Source of the DNA: Haliotis asinina
Taxonomy: Eukaryota > Mollusca > Gastropoda > Lepetellida > Haliotidae
Reading direction: 5' to 3'
Assembly: GCF_037392515.1 (NCBI RefSeq)
Contig: NC_090288.1
Coordinates: 60,683,673 to 60,747,672, forward strand
Length of the DNA stretch: 64,000 nt
Each line of letters starts with the position of its first letter. Position 1 is the stretch's first letter. Positions 22,801 to 35,072 of this stretch are shown here, piece after piece. The notes under the pieces were generated by a model, which saw nothing but the letters and a program-made list of their open reading frames with translations, was not told the DNA's origin and made no database searches. The position numbers and the translations under genes are program-made.

Positions 22801-24374
22801 CAGAAACTGCTTTATCAGGTTAGCAACTTTCGGGGCATCACTAAAGTTTTCAAGCTTTTAAAGCACAGTGAGAATAGAAAAATACTGCTGCAGGCTATTA
22901 ATCTCTATTCTTCAAATTTACACAACTGCAAACAGGTTATGTCGAAATAAGTCGCTTCGACCTAACTGCACATTCAGTGGGATGCGTATGAGGTTATCCA
23001 GAAAATCATGTTTACTCTTATACTTCAAATACGAAGAGCTGCTAAAGACAATAGATCAGACTATAGATGGCAATTAGGTCGCTCAGTCAGGTATGACGAC
23101 GGAAAGCTGGCATGAAATATGAGGCCATCTCAACGATTTTTTGTGCTTTTCCACGTGTGCTGAATATGTATCGTCTATTGATAAACATTTTGCGTGTCTT
23201 TCATACAGTTACCCTTGGAAAAGCATCATATGAAATGTCTCATAATATATAGGTGACGTGACCACCCGAATGACTGGATATTGTCATATATGTTAGGACG
23301 TGCTGTGTGATTCCCTACTTTATTTCTCCCCTGGGATTATCATGTCTTATCTGATATCTCTAACCCCCCAGGCCGACCCCGACCATCGTCTGTCCCTGGT
23401 TTTGCTCCTGGGTGGAGACGACCCCTCCTACCCGTTCCCTTTTCTAGTGATAGTGAGACTCCACGGTAACTACATCCTTAATAGTTTTAGCATGAAAGTT
23501 ATTATTTTACGCCAGCTGTTGTTATTATGTCTCATTTCAAAATGTACAATTAAAAAGTGCCCTTTGTAATATGATATCACCGTACACTAAATTGCATAAA
23601 GCCATGGTCTGTTCCAAATAAGTCGCTTTGGACTTTGAAAAAATCCGTATTGTTCATTTCTGCACTAATCACTCCACAGTTAAGTCCCTTTTGACGTTTT
23701 CTATCTCAACCACTGGGACTGTAGTTAAGCCGAGCGTATTTTAAAAGATGTTTCGCACTCTTTCGCATATCAAATACATTATACATTGTAGAGATAACGT
23801 GAAAAAAGTTTTTTTTTCTGTTTTCAACAGAACTTATAAGTTAGACATATGGAGGAAACTTCGAAATTTGATACAGCAGAGACAAAAATGATGTCCGGTG
23901 CAAGTCCCTTTTTGACTTATACCTCCCAAACTATTTTCAGGTGAGCATTTGGCTGGATTGGCATATGTTCATGACGGGTGCCACCGGTGGGGCAGGATAC
24001 GCTTACCTGCTATCATCACTATTTCATAATGATTCATACAGACATCTTATAAACATATACTCAGATCTTAGACATTGTTACTTCAGATCTTCATTCACAG
24101 TGTAGGCTTTAATGCGCCAGTAATTCTTTAATTATGGTCGAAAAATCAAACTGTACATTTTCCTTGAGTTGCGTTGAAACTGCTCATTGCTTTGGATGTT
24201 TACGTTTAAGTAACTGCCCATGTAGTTGCGTGGATTTCACAGCATAAACTCTCGATATCCCACTGTTGATGGTACTTTTTAACACAGACTTGGCAGTGGA
24301 GACGGTAGTGTATCCCCCTAACATGCAGTCTGAGGCAAAATGAAGACTTTTAGAGCTTACCACATGTATGGTCG
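22801..24374. other. No gene seen
   Basis: About 1.6 kb without recognisable genes. The Pro/Asp-rich frame at 23300-23569 shows no family and is not supported by splice or promoter signals. Confidence 0.45.
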
Positions 24375-24925
24375 AGGTCGAACCGAAACATGAGTCTCAG
24401 GAACTAATTCAGACATTGACTTACTTTTCAACCGATCCGAATTTTCTCGTGTGAATGTAAAATGAGACACTTCAAACTACTATGGTTACTCGAAAGTTTC
24501 ATGAGAGATTGGTATTTACAAATGAATGTAATTTTAAACTTAAAAAATATCGTATTTTATAGATTCAGGCATCGTGGCGCTAACCTGAGACGTCACAGAT
24601 GACGTTGTTAAACGATTCACAATTCATCTGGCTCATGGGTTATACCTGCCATCATGCGTTCTTTGCACTCAATACGTGTATTTTTGTAAAGCAGAATGTG
24701 ATTGACAGCAATGCCGTACATGACCGTCGAACGTTTTCGTTTTGAGATTTCCACGATTACCAGATATTCGTTTGTTAGAGCACGCTGCAGGACAGAGGGC
24801 GTGCTATACGACGGAATATACGGAGTGCAGTGTCGCAATATACTAATGATTACATGTAACAGATAATACTGTTTTTTATTCACCTGAATGAGTTTGTTTC
24901 AAAATTCTGGACTGGTTATTGTACT
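24375..24925 (-). repeat. Dispersed repeat R1, copy 1
   Basis: Read on the minus strand this region matches 39885-40545 on the plus strand. Shared words include AACCAGTCCAGAATTTT, GTGCTCT.ACAAA.G, ATCGTGGAAATCTCAAAACGA, GAGCCAGATG and AAAATTCGGATCGG. Short frames containing VQRALTN and IVEISKR occur in both copies, but stops elsewhere argue against a gene. Transposon class unknown. Confidence 0.65.
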
Positions 24926-25252
24926 AAGTTGCGCAATAGGACGGAACCTAGTATTTTTCTGTTTCTTCTTTGTTTTCGGTGTGCTGGACTAAAATGATTA
25001 ATACTGAAGAATATGTGCGACTCGTCCACTGGTTTAACTTCAAAATTCATTTCCTGAAACCATCAACATATCAAACTAAAGCATATGTAATGATGGTAAA
25101 ATGTTACGCAACCGAGTGTGCGCATGATGGTGATTTCGCTGAAACCCTGTTACAAAGAATGGCCTCACCATCACCCATGGTAACTAACGGCCCAATACCA
25201 CTTATGATGAAAAAGGTAGAACATAGTTCTGATGTTCTTACTTTGTGCGTAA

Positions 25253-25425
<173 letters not shown>

Positions 25426-25471
25426 TGCTTGTAGGCAATAGTAGTTCAGGTAATTACCCTTCGTCATTCAC

Positions 25472-25741
25472 CTGTGAAGGTCCCGGGGTAGAATAGGCCT
25501 TCAGCAACCCATGTTTGCCATAAGAGGCGACTCAGCTTGTCGTAAGAGGCGACTAACGGGATCGGGTGGTCAGGCTCGCTGACTTGGTTGACACATGTCA
25601 TCGGTTTCCAATTGCGCAGATCGATGCTTATGTTGTTGATCACTGGATTGTCTGGTCCAGACTCGATTATTTACAGACCGCCGTCATGTAGCTGGAATAT
25701 TGCTGAGTGAGGCGTAAAACTAAACTCACTCACTCACTCAC
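25472..25741 (+). mobile_element. SINE family A, full-length
   Basis: Plus-strand copy from CTGTGAAGGTCCCGGGGTAG to the AAAACTAAACTCACTCACTC tail. The best plus-strand reference copy in the window, about 270 bp. Confidence 0.9.
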
Positions 25742-27520
25742 CCTCGGCATAGATGGTATACATTTGCACCAGGTTATTCAAAAAGTGATTTTACATCGTC
25801 CATTTTTCCCTGAAGTATGGTGATGCTATTAATATTGTGATAATGATGTTCTATTTGATATCTTATATGAAGCTCTATTTTCAAGTGTTCAAGGTTTAAA
25901 GCTTTACTTTGTAAACTTGGAATTGAATTTCATATTTATGACACTTTTGTTTATCATAAACTGACTCTGGAATCGATTCCTTAGATCGATGAATCAAATA
26001 CTGTGGCCTTTCGTGTTCTCATTAAGTTGAAAACGCCTCCACAGAGATGAAACCTGCTTAACCTTCGCGAAGTAATGTTGGAGAGTACGGGTTTGAAGGG
26101 TACAGATACTTTATAAATAGATGGATTTACTCAGGTGTGTGGCAACGGGAAGAGAGAACAGACTCTACTTGTCTCACTATATGTAGTGCGTGAAGATATT
26201 CGACGCGCCATTGAACAAACTTGGCCCTCGGTATCTGATCAGGTCGTGATGGCAACAAACAGATTATTCAGGGTTCACCTCAAACTTCACACCATACCTT
26301 AATGAAAAAAAGTAACATACCACACTGAGGTTTACAAAGTCACATTTTAATTCATCATCTCATCACGGTCACATTTTAATTTACACATAGAAAGAAACTT
26401 TACATAAAGACCTCACAGTCACATTTTAAATATATCACGGAAAAATTCATGAACTTTACATTACTCACACTTAAATTTACATATATATCACGTATTATTT
26501 AGCCGCATTTCAGTTTACACTCCAACAGTTTACACTCCAACAAGATGGGACACTGCGTCAGTAAAAACAAGTGGTGAGATGGTGCCAGTTAAAAGTCTAT
26601 ATTTCTGGATGTCGATCTTCTCGTCGAGTTGTCGATATTTTCTGCTTTTTGGTCGAAGGGAACCAGAATGGTCACTTCAGTATGACATTGTTCAGATTTG
26701 ATGATGTTAATCAACTTGAACGTATTTTGGTGACTGGCAGCTGAAAATATCAACATCTGCAATGATGATTACAAGACTTATTGTTTATCTCTTCTTGGTA
26801 GATGGTTGGCACTGGGCTATGATCTACTGTCACGAGTTCCTTGAAGCCACTGATAAATGAATCCACTTTTAGTTTGGCATTGTCTGGTAGATGTAACATT
26901 GAAAGCAAAAATTCCCTCTTATAACAGGTCTCGTCGCGTCATATTTGATTACTGGTGATTACTGATGATTACTGATGATTACTGAGTTCACTAATTATTA
27001 TTAGCTGTGTTCAGAGTATATGACTTGTGAGCGAACTCAGGTGTGTGAGAAGACCCCAGGCTTAGATACACACGGAGGGTGCTGCCTCTGCCCATCTTTA
27101 ATCCCAATCCGCTTATTGCCAGTGAAGGTGCCGGCAAAACGAGAATAAACCATTCAAGGACGGATGATACCATTTACAATGACTCCAACCCCGCAAGCAG
27201 CGGTGGTTCTGTAAGTCCACAGTGTGGTGCCCTGACTTTAGTTTCTGGCAATCTGTACATTGTAAGTTTTGTCTCCCCACGATCAGTCTATAATCCATGG
27301 TACAACATCACAAATGTAGCCCATCCAGCCAAATTGTCCCTTATTCATGCTGGCCATAATACAAAATGTTCATTGTGAAGCATTTTTGGTAGATATTATC
27401 ACACTACTTTATTGTTTTGTAAAGAGCTTACACTCCATACCCATATACAAACTGTGTCTGGGAACTTACATATTCTTAAAGATCCTCAGTACACACGGCA
27501 AGACACTCCTATTTCAATCC
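25742..27520. other. No gene seen
   Basis: About 1.8 kb. GTCACATTTTAA recurs at intervals near 26339-26430, and TGATTACTGATGATTACTGA occurs at 26945-26985. A 99-codon frame at 27079-27378 has no motif I recognise. Confidence 0.45.
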
Positions 27521-27718
27521 TCATCTGATACATGCAGACCTGAGCATGTTAACGCCAACACAATCTGATACATGCAGATCTGAGCATGTTAACGCCACCA
27601 CAATCTGATAATGCAGATCTGAGCATGGCATCGCCAACACAATTTCATTCATGCAGATCTGAGTATGTTAACGCCACCACAATCTGATAAATGCAGATCC
27701 GAGCATGTTAACGATAAC
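27521..27718. repeat. 45-bp tandem repeat, about 4.5 units
   Basis: Repeats of CATGCAGATCTGAGCATG, TTAACGCCA and CCACAATCTGATA at steps of about 45 bp, with small substitutions between units. Confidence 0.85.
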
Positions 27719-28019
27719 ATATATACAGTGGTATAAACAAGCAACATCTTATACAAAATCAAATGAAAAATGGGACGTCATCGATATTGACTGTTAGATA
27801 ATATATGCATACATTTGCAGAAAATACAAATGTAATTATTTTGTAAACAAATGCTTCTAAATACAGAGCTAAGGTTTTCACCCTGAGTAAGTTTTTTGTT
27901 TCCTTACATACTTTTATCCAGATATAACCTATAAAATAGGCATACATATTAAGTATTATCTTAGTATAGTTACTACATGTAAACTGTCTAACTCTAAATG
28001 TTGCTTATATTTATCGGCG
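27719..28019. other. No recognisable feature
   Basis: AT-rich spacer between the tandem repeat and a minus-strand LINE. Confidence 0.5.
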
Positions 28020-29275
28020 TTTAGGTAGCAAAAAAAACCCGCCGAGGCGGCAGTTAACGATTTGACAAAATCGAGTGCCACTAGTAAGGGCAAAATATAT
28101 ATTATTTTCGGTTTTTTGTAATTAGGTTTTTAAGAGACTATATGACTATTTGGACTTTGGTAAAATGATCTGGCTTAAGACTGAGGCAGTTCGATTGTAA
28201 ATTCGACATTCCTTCAAGCTGTATTTCAGAGCAATTCTTTAATAATACCTTGTAGTTCCGGAAACGGAGTTGGGGAAATCATAAAGAGACTTTAAGAGTT
28301 TGAGAGAAAGAATTGAGAAAAAAGTTATTTGTTGGTAGTACCTTCTATATCGCAAGGACTAAACTTTGGTATTTTTGTAGAGTTTATCATAACGTTTGCC
28401 AAGATATAAGTTTTCTAATATAAGCGATTGCTCGGAGGTAGAGTAGTCCCAAATGACCGAACAACAGTCAGATACTGGCAAAATATAGGATTTATACATG
28501 GTGCTAACCACGGTCTTATACGTGGTAAACGATATTTAAAGTTCATCACACAAAATATCATTGGTCGAGCTTTACGTACAGCATCACTTTAGTGTAGTTT
28601 TCCATTTACAGCTGCTTAAGTGTGTTAATCCTAAATGTTTAGGACTTTTAACTTCTTTTGTGACTGTTTCGTCCATGAGTAGGTTCGGCGTAACTTGGGT
28701 GAAATCTAAGCCCCATCTTATGGGCCCATTGTGACATTTTGTAAGACAGGTTGCACAAACTAATGGATCTTCTGTGATAATATATTATTATATAACGAAG
28801 TGTCATCCGCAAAGAAGCGAATGCTACTATCAATATCACATACGATATCATCAATGTATATCAGAAGAAAATGGTTCAAGGACCGGGCCCCGAGGTACTC
28901 CAGCTAGTAGATGTATACATGTACCCGTTTATTGATTCCCTAATCCTCTATTTTCCAAATAACCTTCAAACCATTTTAACAGTTTGCCTTGGAAACAATA
29001 AATGTTCAGTTTATGAATAATCCCTCTATGTCAGGCCTTATCGAAGGCTTTACTGCTCTAACTTCTTTTCCTTCGTCAATAGCTTTAGGCATGCAATTTT
29101 ACAATAGGTTAAGTGATTTGATGTGGACTCTCCTGACATGAATGCTGATTGTAAATTGGTCAGTAGGTCGTTATCTCTAAGGGAAGTTGAATATATATTT
29201 AAATACACATTTCTCAAAAACATACGATAAACAAAGTGTGAGTGCAAAAGGACGGTAGTTTGACACATGTACGCT
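28020..29275 (-). pseudogene. CR1-like LINE RT and thumb relic
   Basis: From 29268 downward the minus strand gives LTNLQSAFMSGESTSNHLTY (RT motif 2 region: Q-GF--G-ST). Near 28820-28760 there is RFFADDTSLY, the catalytic FADD, although split among frames. Further on come HLGLTHLSSCKWKTTL near 28640 and SYILPVSDCCSVIWDY near 28470, thumb-region motifs. Many stops and frameshifts. A degraded minus-strand insertion of about 1.2 kb. Confidence 0.7.
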
Positions 29276-29590
29276 TCGGAAATTTGAATTTTAGAGACAG
29301 ATATTTGTTTAGCTGTTCTGATAGCGGAAGTAACTTTAAACTATTTGCTGATATGAAATTAGCCTACTTCGTTGAATGATTACTTTCCTTTCCAAGTGTA
29401 TGTGAACCACTGCGTACGGTCCCGCTTTAAAGATCCAAAGCGGATCTGTAGGTGTAATAGTGAAAGTCTTACTTGGTATATATTCGTCGCAGATTTTCGG
29501 TGGATGTTAAGTCGGTTCCAGCCGTATCTATATTACTGGAAGAAACTAAACTTTCCCCACCAATATCATCGACACTCTTGTTCATACTTT
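29276..29590. other. No recognisable feature
   Basis: About 310 bp. No supported coding frame. Confidence 0.45.
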
Positions 29591-29593
29591 CTG

Positions 29594-29760
29594 AGGGGCG
29601 GTGGGGTAACCTAGTGGTTAAAGCGTTCGCCCGTCACGCCGAAGACAGGGGTTCAGTTGCCCCTATGGTTACAATGTGTGAAACCCATTTCTGGTGTCCC
29701 CCGCAGTGATGTTGCTGCAATATTGCTGGAAGCGGCGTAAAACAAAACGCACTCACTCAT
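29594..29760 (+). mobile_element. SINE family B (tRNA-derived)
   Basis: The head GGGGCGGTGGGGTAACCTAG, with A-box-like GGTAACCTAGTGG and a decayed B-box (GGGTTCAGTTGCC), is followed by the tail module AATATTGCTGGAAGCGGCG and (ACTC)n. It is joined directly to a SINE A copy. Confidence 0.85.
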
Positions 29761-29997
29761 ACTTCAGTAACCCATGCTTCCCCACAAAATGCGATTCTGC
29801 TTGTCTTTGGAGGCGACTAACGGGATCGGGTGGTCAGGCAGGGTTGGTACAAGTCACTGGTTCCTAAATGCCCGGATGTATGCGCATGTTGTTGATGGGT
29901 GCAGTGTCTGGCCCAGACTCGATTATTTACAGACCGCTGCCATATAGCTGGAATATTACTGAGGGAGGCGTAAAACTAAACTCACTCACTCATACAT
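29761..29997 (+). mobile_element. SINE family A, 5'-truncated, diverged
   Basis: Begins within the head at CTTCAGTAACCCATGCTTCC directly after the SINE B tail and ends in AAAACTAAACTCACTCACTC. The two SINEs lie head-to-tail with no spacer, which may be a dimer or a second insertion into the (ACTC)n tail. Confidence 0.8.
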
Positions 29998-30543
29998 GGT
30001 ACATCCCTACACGTTCCCGGGGTCCCACAAAATCTCATTTGGGGGTCGCCACCCTTTAATATCTCTTCTGTTCTTTTGGTCCTGTCATGCATGAAACAGG
30101 TATTTGTGCACACTGTAATATAGGATGAGCATATATTTCAAAGGTGATACTTTTTTGAAATAATATGAAATAACGGGAAAAGTACGCAGTGTGTATTTAT
30201 TGTTACATTAATGTCTTTTTACGTACGATAGAAATGTATGGAAGTCCAGTGTCCAAAAACGTGCAAATAAAGGGTTTTACTCTTCAAGTTTTCATCCGGG
30301 TCTGCAGTAGATGTTGTAATACATCTCAGTTCATAGTGAAAATTCCATGTCATTCATATTTTCAGGGTTCTAATAATTGTCAATAGCATTTATAGAGTAT
30401 TGACTAGATGCTATGACAACAGCACGTATGTATGATCTATGGTTATGATGTATACCTAAAATGCTGTAATTGTCACTCACTCACTCACTCATTGAAAACG
30501 TCTACTATTCAGAAGTATGTACTGAACTTTATTGCTATTTCAG
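29998..30543. other. Upstream region/intron 3' end of the GT31 gene
   Basis: No exon was identified. It ends in a good splice acceptor, a pyrimidine-rich stretch then TTGCTATTTCAG at 30532-30543. A short TCACTCACTCACTCA at 30475-30491 is probably a SINE tail remnant. The upstream exon(s) of the gene are not in view. Confidence 0.5.
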
Positions 30544-30544
30544 A

Positions 30545-31441
30545 ATGCTTAGTCCTATCCGGTGGACGAGACGGTTCAAGATGAAGACATGGCGGTTGAC
30601 ACTAGCGCTCTGCTTCGTGTGTATTATGTATTTGCTGAGAAGTCGCTACCCTTTTGAAACGGATTCTCCAGAAGACAATATCGCACGCGAAGTGTCTACA
30701 GTCAGTGAAGTCGTGCGATATTTAAGCCTTAACGACACTGATGATGTTGATGTTTGGGATAATTTACACCAGTACAAATTCTCAATGAACTCCAGAAACT
30801 GCAAGGGGAAACCCTCTGTGGTGGCGATAGTTCATACTGCTTTACACCACGTCAAAAAGCGGGAGAAGATCAGACAGACACTCAAGGGATCAGACACTGT
30901 ACATGGGTCATTATTGACTGTTGTTTTCTTTGTGGGACAAACTACCAATGCATCATTACAGGAAGCAGTTAAAAGAGAATGGAAGGAATATCGAGACATT
31001 GTGCAAGGGAATTTCATAGATTCTTACCACAATCTCACCCACAAGCACATGATGGGTTATCACTGGGTTCTCACGTTCTGTGAACATGTGCGTTATGTTA
31101 TCAAAATGGACGATGATGTCATTATACATACAAACAACGTGTTGCGGTACTTACTGGCCAACCCTGTCCCAGATGGGAATATACTCTGTTCCCTTCTCAT
31201 ACATGGCAGACGACAGAAGAAAGGAAAGTGGAATATGCCCGAGAAGGAGTACCCATTCCCCTGGTATCCCCCATATTGTGGAGGGTTTACCTACATAACA
31301 ACGCTGCCTGTTGTCAAGAGACTGTACGACACTTCAGCTCACATCAAGTCCATATGGATTGATGATACTTATGTCACCGGTATTTTAGCACTTGCATCCA
31401 ATACAACACTGCTAGCATTGCCTAAAGGGACGAAGTTTTGA
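30545..31441 (+). CDS. GT31-family (beta-1,3-galactosyltransferase-like) glycosyltransferase
   Basis: A 298-residue type II Golgi membrane protein expected to transfer a sugar, typically galactose or N-acetylglucosamine in beta-1,3 linkage, from UDP-sugar onto glycans. There is a short basic cytoplasmic tail, a membrane segment at about 16-31, then a stem and catalytic domain. Family motifs are LLTVVFFVGQT near 125, YRDIVQGNFIDSYHNLTHKH near 152-171 (pattern YxDI...DF.DSY.NLT.K), MDDDV at 188-192 (the DDD metal site), YPFPWYPPYCGGFTYIT near 240 and IDDTYVTG near 272. Several N-glycosylation sequons are present. I start at 30545 rather than at an upstream ATG at 30470, because that ATG lies in a SINE tail and a splice acceptor ends at 30543. 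The C-terminus stops only 24 residues after DDTYVTG, shorter than most family members. The acceptor substrate cannot be inferred. Confidence 0.85.
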   Translation: MLSPIRWTRRFKMKTWRLTLALCFVCIMYLLRSRYPFETDSPEDNIAREVSTVSEVVRYLSLNDTDDVDVWDNLHQYKFSMNSRNCKGKPSVVAIVHTALHHVKKREKIRQTLKGSDTVHGSLLTVVFFVGQTTNASLQEAVKREWKEYRDIVQGNFIDSYHNLTHKHMMGYHWVLTFCEHVRYVIKMDDDVIIHTNNVLRYLLANPVPDGNILCSLLIHGRRQKKGKWNMPEKEYPFPWYPPYCGGFTYITTLPVVKRLYDTSAHIKSIWIDDTYVTGILALASNTTLLALPKGTKF

Positions 31442-31504
31442 GTGAGCAAACCATCCGAATGATTTAAAATAGAAGGGATATTCCATTTGTACCGCGATTA
31501 ACTG

Positions 31505-31905
31505 GGGTGCTGATTACAGGAGCAGAGCTATGTACAGGATGGGGACTCTTACCTGGAGATGTTAATTACAACAGCAGAGCTGTGTACATGATGGGTACGC
31601 TTACCTGGTGATGTTAATTACCTGGTGATGTTAATTACAACAGCAAAGCTGTGTACAGGATGGGGACGCTTACCTGGTGATGTTAATTACAACAGCAAAG
31701 CTGTGTACAGGATGGGGGCGCTTACCTGGTGATGTCGATTACCTGGTGGTGTTCATTGCAACAGCAGAGCTATGTGCAGGATGGGGACGCTTACCTGAGG
31801 ATGTCGATTACAGGAGCAGAGCAATATACAGGATGAGGGCGTTTACCTGGTGATGTTGGTTACAGGAGCCGAGCTATGTACATGGTGAGGATGGTTAATA
31901 GGTGA
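31505..31905. repeat. Minisatellite of about 52-65 bp units downstream of GT31
   Basis: Six to eight imperfect units built from ACAGCAGAGCTGTGTACAGG, ATGGGGACGCTTACCTGG and TGATGTTAATTAC. Unit length varies because some repeats contain an extra copy of CCTGGTGATGTTAATTA. Confidence 0.85.
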
Positions 31906-32149
31906 TGTTTTTGGCATAAGGACATTTGTGAACACTAAGGGTGCGTGTCGGTCTGCAGGTAATGCTTCAGACCAAATTAGCGGAACGCGTTATCCCCAGA
32001 AAGAGGACGTGGCCATCATTACGTAGCGTCGTTTTTATACATAGCGTTATGTCCACCAAGGCCGCTGTATCACAATTTGTGCCTTAGTTTGCACGGACTG
32101 AACATTAAGCCTATGATGAAGAATGGGAGTTACAATCATTGTAGAACTA
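31906..32149. other. No recognisable feature
   Basis: Short spacer; nothing supported. Confidence 0.5.
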
Positions 32150-32408
32150 AGATTGCTTTGTGCAAGTGGGCCCAGATACCTCCATGGCCCCTAGTGTGGT
32201 GACCCACGTGAGTTGTAGGCGACTAAAGCCTGTTGTTCTGTTGTATTGCGATCAATAGTTTTTGATTTACATGATTGATTTACACCTACATATCTGTGAT
32301 ATTGTACTATGTATGCTGTCTTCTCTGCCATTGTGACTGTGTAACTTGAATTAGTCACGGTATGACTGAAACACTGCCAGTCTGACTTAAAATCTTGACT
32401 CACTCATT
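32150..32408 (+). mobile_element. LINE 3'-UTR relic
   Basis: Diverged copy of the LINE terminus: CCATGGCCCCTAGTGTGGTG, later CACGGTATGACTGAAACACT, GCCAGTCTGACTTAAAATCT and TGACTCACTCATT. Confidence 0.65.
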
Positions 32409-33885
32409 AGGTTATTAATACTCTCTGTACCGTATTTGTCGACGATTTGTATATTATCTTGCTCTGGGTTTAATATTTACTGGATAGCACACGCACGGAA
32501 GTAGTAAATATATATGAAATCATGACGGTGAATGAAATCGCCTCACTGTATATGCTCAACACAGGAACATATGAGGCTTGAACGACGGCTGATTGTATTG
32601 CTGTGTATCATGTCTGTGACATTAGTTTATTTCCAAAAGTAGCGTAGACCACATGCTCGGGTTGCAAATTGGAGGGAATGACACAGAGAGAAAATCTGTT
32701 ATAAGGAAGCTGGTCTCAGTAACATAGCTTGATATGTGTATATAACTTGTGGATTGTCGGATATTGATAAATCTGTAAAGAAATGTACAAACGGCACAAT
32801 GTTTGATGTTTATTTCAAATATGAAGTAAGAAGTGATATTCCTCTTCAATATATATGTCAGTTTAAAAGTACGACATAATCTGACATTTCTATCCTTTCC
32901 AGTATACCGGTCAGTTTCTGTTCAAACGTTTTGAGAGACCAATCTAAACTGAGAAAGAGCACGTCTATAGGTTTAAACAACAAGTACCAAATATGTTTGT
33001 GCCTTTCACTTGTCTAGAATGCCAGTCTTGTTGAAAGGAAACTTTGAGCCAACCTAAAGATTCATCCAAAAATAACGTCTCATGTCGAAGCATCTGTTCT
33101 TGCCAAACAAATCTGAATCCACAGACTTGCAATGTATGCTTTACCCCATATGCCTAGCTCTTACATCCCTTAATTTCCATTTGTACAAGCATATCATACC
33201 ATACCATCACATAACATTCATTTGATATTTTCAGTATTTTGATAGACCTTTGGGTGGTATTAATATATATGAATACCTTCCACATTCACCTCGCACAACA
33301 TGTGCTGGCACAGAGGTTATAGCACCACCAAAGTCTGTCTTTATAATGTCTTAGAAATGTGCACTCTTTGTCATACCAAATTTGTTAATTTCGTATATAT
33401 ACTCGACGCAATTATTGAAGGGTCACCCATGTGAACTACTGGTAGAAATTAGAGCTGCTTGAATCGTATTTAGAGTTGACAATAAGACATCCATTTATTG
33501 TTACAATCATGATTAACGACTATGACATTAGTACCGGGAACATCATGGTAACAAAGGCTACTGTGGGCAGTATAAGAAAATGTAATACATGCATACTCAT
33601 AAGCATAGCAAACGCAAGTTTTTATTATCCAAATAGGAAACAAACCCGGACCTAAATGGATATGGGTTTTTGGCATATATTGACCTTGATGGTGTTATCA
33701 GTGAGTTTTTGGTTGCGTTTTGGAAGGCGCGAGCAAAAACACATCAACAGAAGAAATCACCGAAACGCACCGTACCATGAACAGGTGGGTATCAGGCACA
33801 CACTTCTCGTGAAATCCAACTTGCACAATATGTCTCCACCATTAGTGGGTATAAGACTGCACAATCATTAGGTCTATTACTCCTT
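32409..33885. other. No gene seen
   Basis: About 1.5 kb of AT-rich sequence. Short frames at 33470-33871 show no family and no splice support. Confidence 0.45.
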
Positions 33886-34260
33886 GTTCCACAATGCCAC
33901 AATTACCTCAAACTGAGAGAAACTAGGCTATCAGACATTAGGAGGTTGGACGTAAACATAACCACGCTTTACCGTCTTCAGCATCGATGTAACGCAACAA
34001 AGACCACAGATGACCTTCATTTCGGTCGGCCAAGGGCTACAATACATTTGCGCGTCAGTATATATTCCAATCAAATTCTAAACCACGGTTTAATCGGGAA
34101 TGGAAGAGTATCATCTATACAAAAAGCACAGAGAGTGCTCGACACAGGGTTACGATTTGCAAGATTGTGTGGACAAAGGTTCCTCTGGATTTCTTATCCT
34201 GCGCCACCTGTTGGTAACCCTTGATGCTGTGGACCACGGTATACTTACAGTACAACTACG
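33886..34260 (+). pseudogene. Tc1-like transposase, N-terminal helix-turn-helix relic
   Basis: MPQLPQTERN near 33893, then DVNITTLYRLQHRCNATKTT near 33948 and FGRPRATI near 34020, match the Tc1 HTH region (R---I--L--G-----VA--F-V-----YRL--R----T--D--RSGRPR-TT). No catalytic part follows. Confidence 0.65.
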
Positions 34261-34327
34261 AGAGGCATATCAGGAATACAACTGTTATCGATCCGTTCAC
34301 ATTTGATCAAGAGGCATTAGTCAGTTA

Positions 34328-34506
34328 TGAGGGGCGGTGGGGTAGCCTAGTGGTTAAAGCTTTCGCTCGTCACGCCGAAGACCCGGGTTCGATTTCCCAC
34401 GTGGGTACAATGTGTGAGGCAAATTTTCTGGTGTCCCCCGCCGTGATATCGGTGGAATATTGCTAAAAGCGGCGTAAAACCAAACTCACTCACTCACTCA
34501 CTCACT
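34328..34506 (+). mobile_element. SINE family B, full-length
   Basis: Begins GAGGGGCGGTGGGGTAGCCT with an intact pol III A box (GGTAGCCTAGTGG) and B box (GGGTTCGATTTCC), and ends with AATATTGCTAAAAGCGGCGT and (ACTC)n. The clearest tRNA-derived SINE in the window. Confidence 0.9.
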
Positions 34507-34697
34507 AGACAGTTATGAATGGTGAAATTATCCCTCTAACCCAGTGGCGTTCCCGAATGATCTGTGTCCCCCGCCATGATATCGGTGGAATATTGCTAAA
34601 AGCGGCGTAAAACCAAACTCACTCACTCACTCACTAGACAGTTATGAATGGTGAAATTATCACTCTAACCCAGTGGCGTTCCCGAATGATCTGTGTT
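34431..34697. repeat. Tandem duplication of about 133 bp covering the SINE B tail
   Basis: The SINE B tail plus its 3' flank (TAGACAGTTATGAATGGTGA...CCCGAATGATCTGTGT) occurs twice in a row, with only a few differences (GCCGTG/GCCATG; CCC/CAC), so the duplication happened after SINE insertion. Confidence 0.9.
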
Positions 34698-34959
34698 AGG
34701 TTCAATCCTGTTGGTGCTGTACACAAGTAGTCTCAAACAGTAGCAAGCAAACTGAATGATGGAAAACCGACAACTTACTCGTTGGACCCAGACAGCGCAT
34801 TTACTTGTTGAAAAGCACGTCAGTGGCTGTTGGCAAAGAATATGACTGTCATCTTATTTTCTCCCTTGCCAATGGAAACCCAAGTTAATCAAGTGTGCCA
34901 GACCTGCTACTTCCATCTAAAAATCATTCGTAAGACCCGCCATCTATTACCAACGAGTC

Positions 34960-35016
34960 ATGATATGGGGGAAGTATTGTCGATGTGACTTTAAATCTTA
35001 ACACACTCACTCACTA
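34960..35016 (+). mobile_element. LINE 3'-terminal fragment
   Basis: GAGTCATGATATGGGGGAAG, then GTCGATGTGACTTTAAATCT and CACTCACTCACT match the LINE terminus. Confidence 0.55.
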
Positions 35017-35072
35017 TCACCAAAGACGAAAAACAAAGCAGTAGTAAAAGCAGCGAGGCACGCCATCATTTT

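Noticed and set aside
34328..34410. Functional tRNA gene (A and B boxes present)
   Set aside because: It is the head of SINE B, with the SINE tail following.
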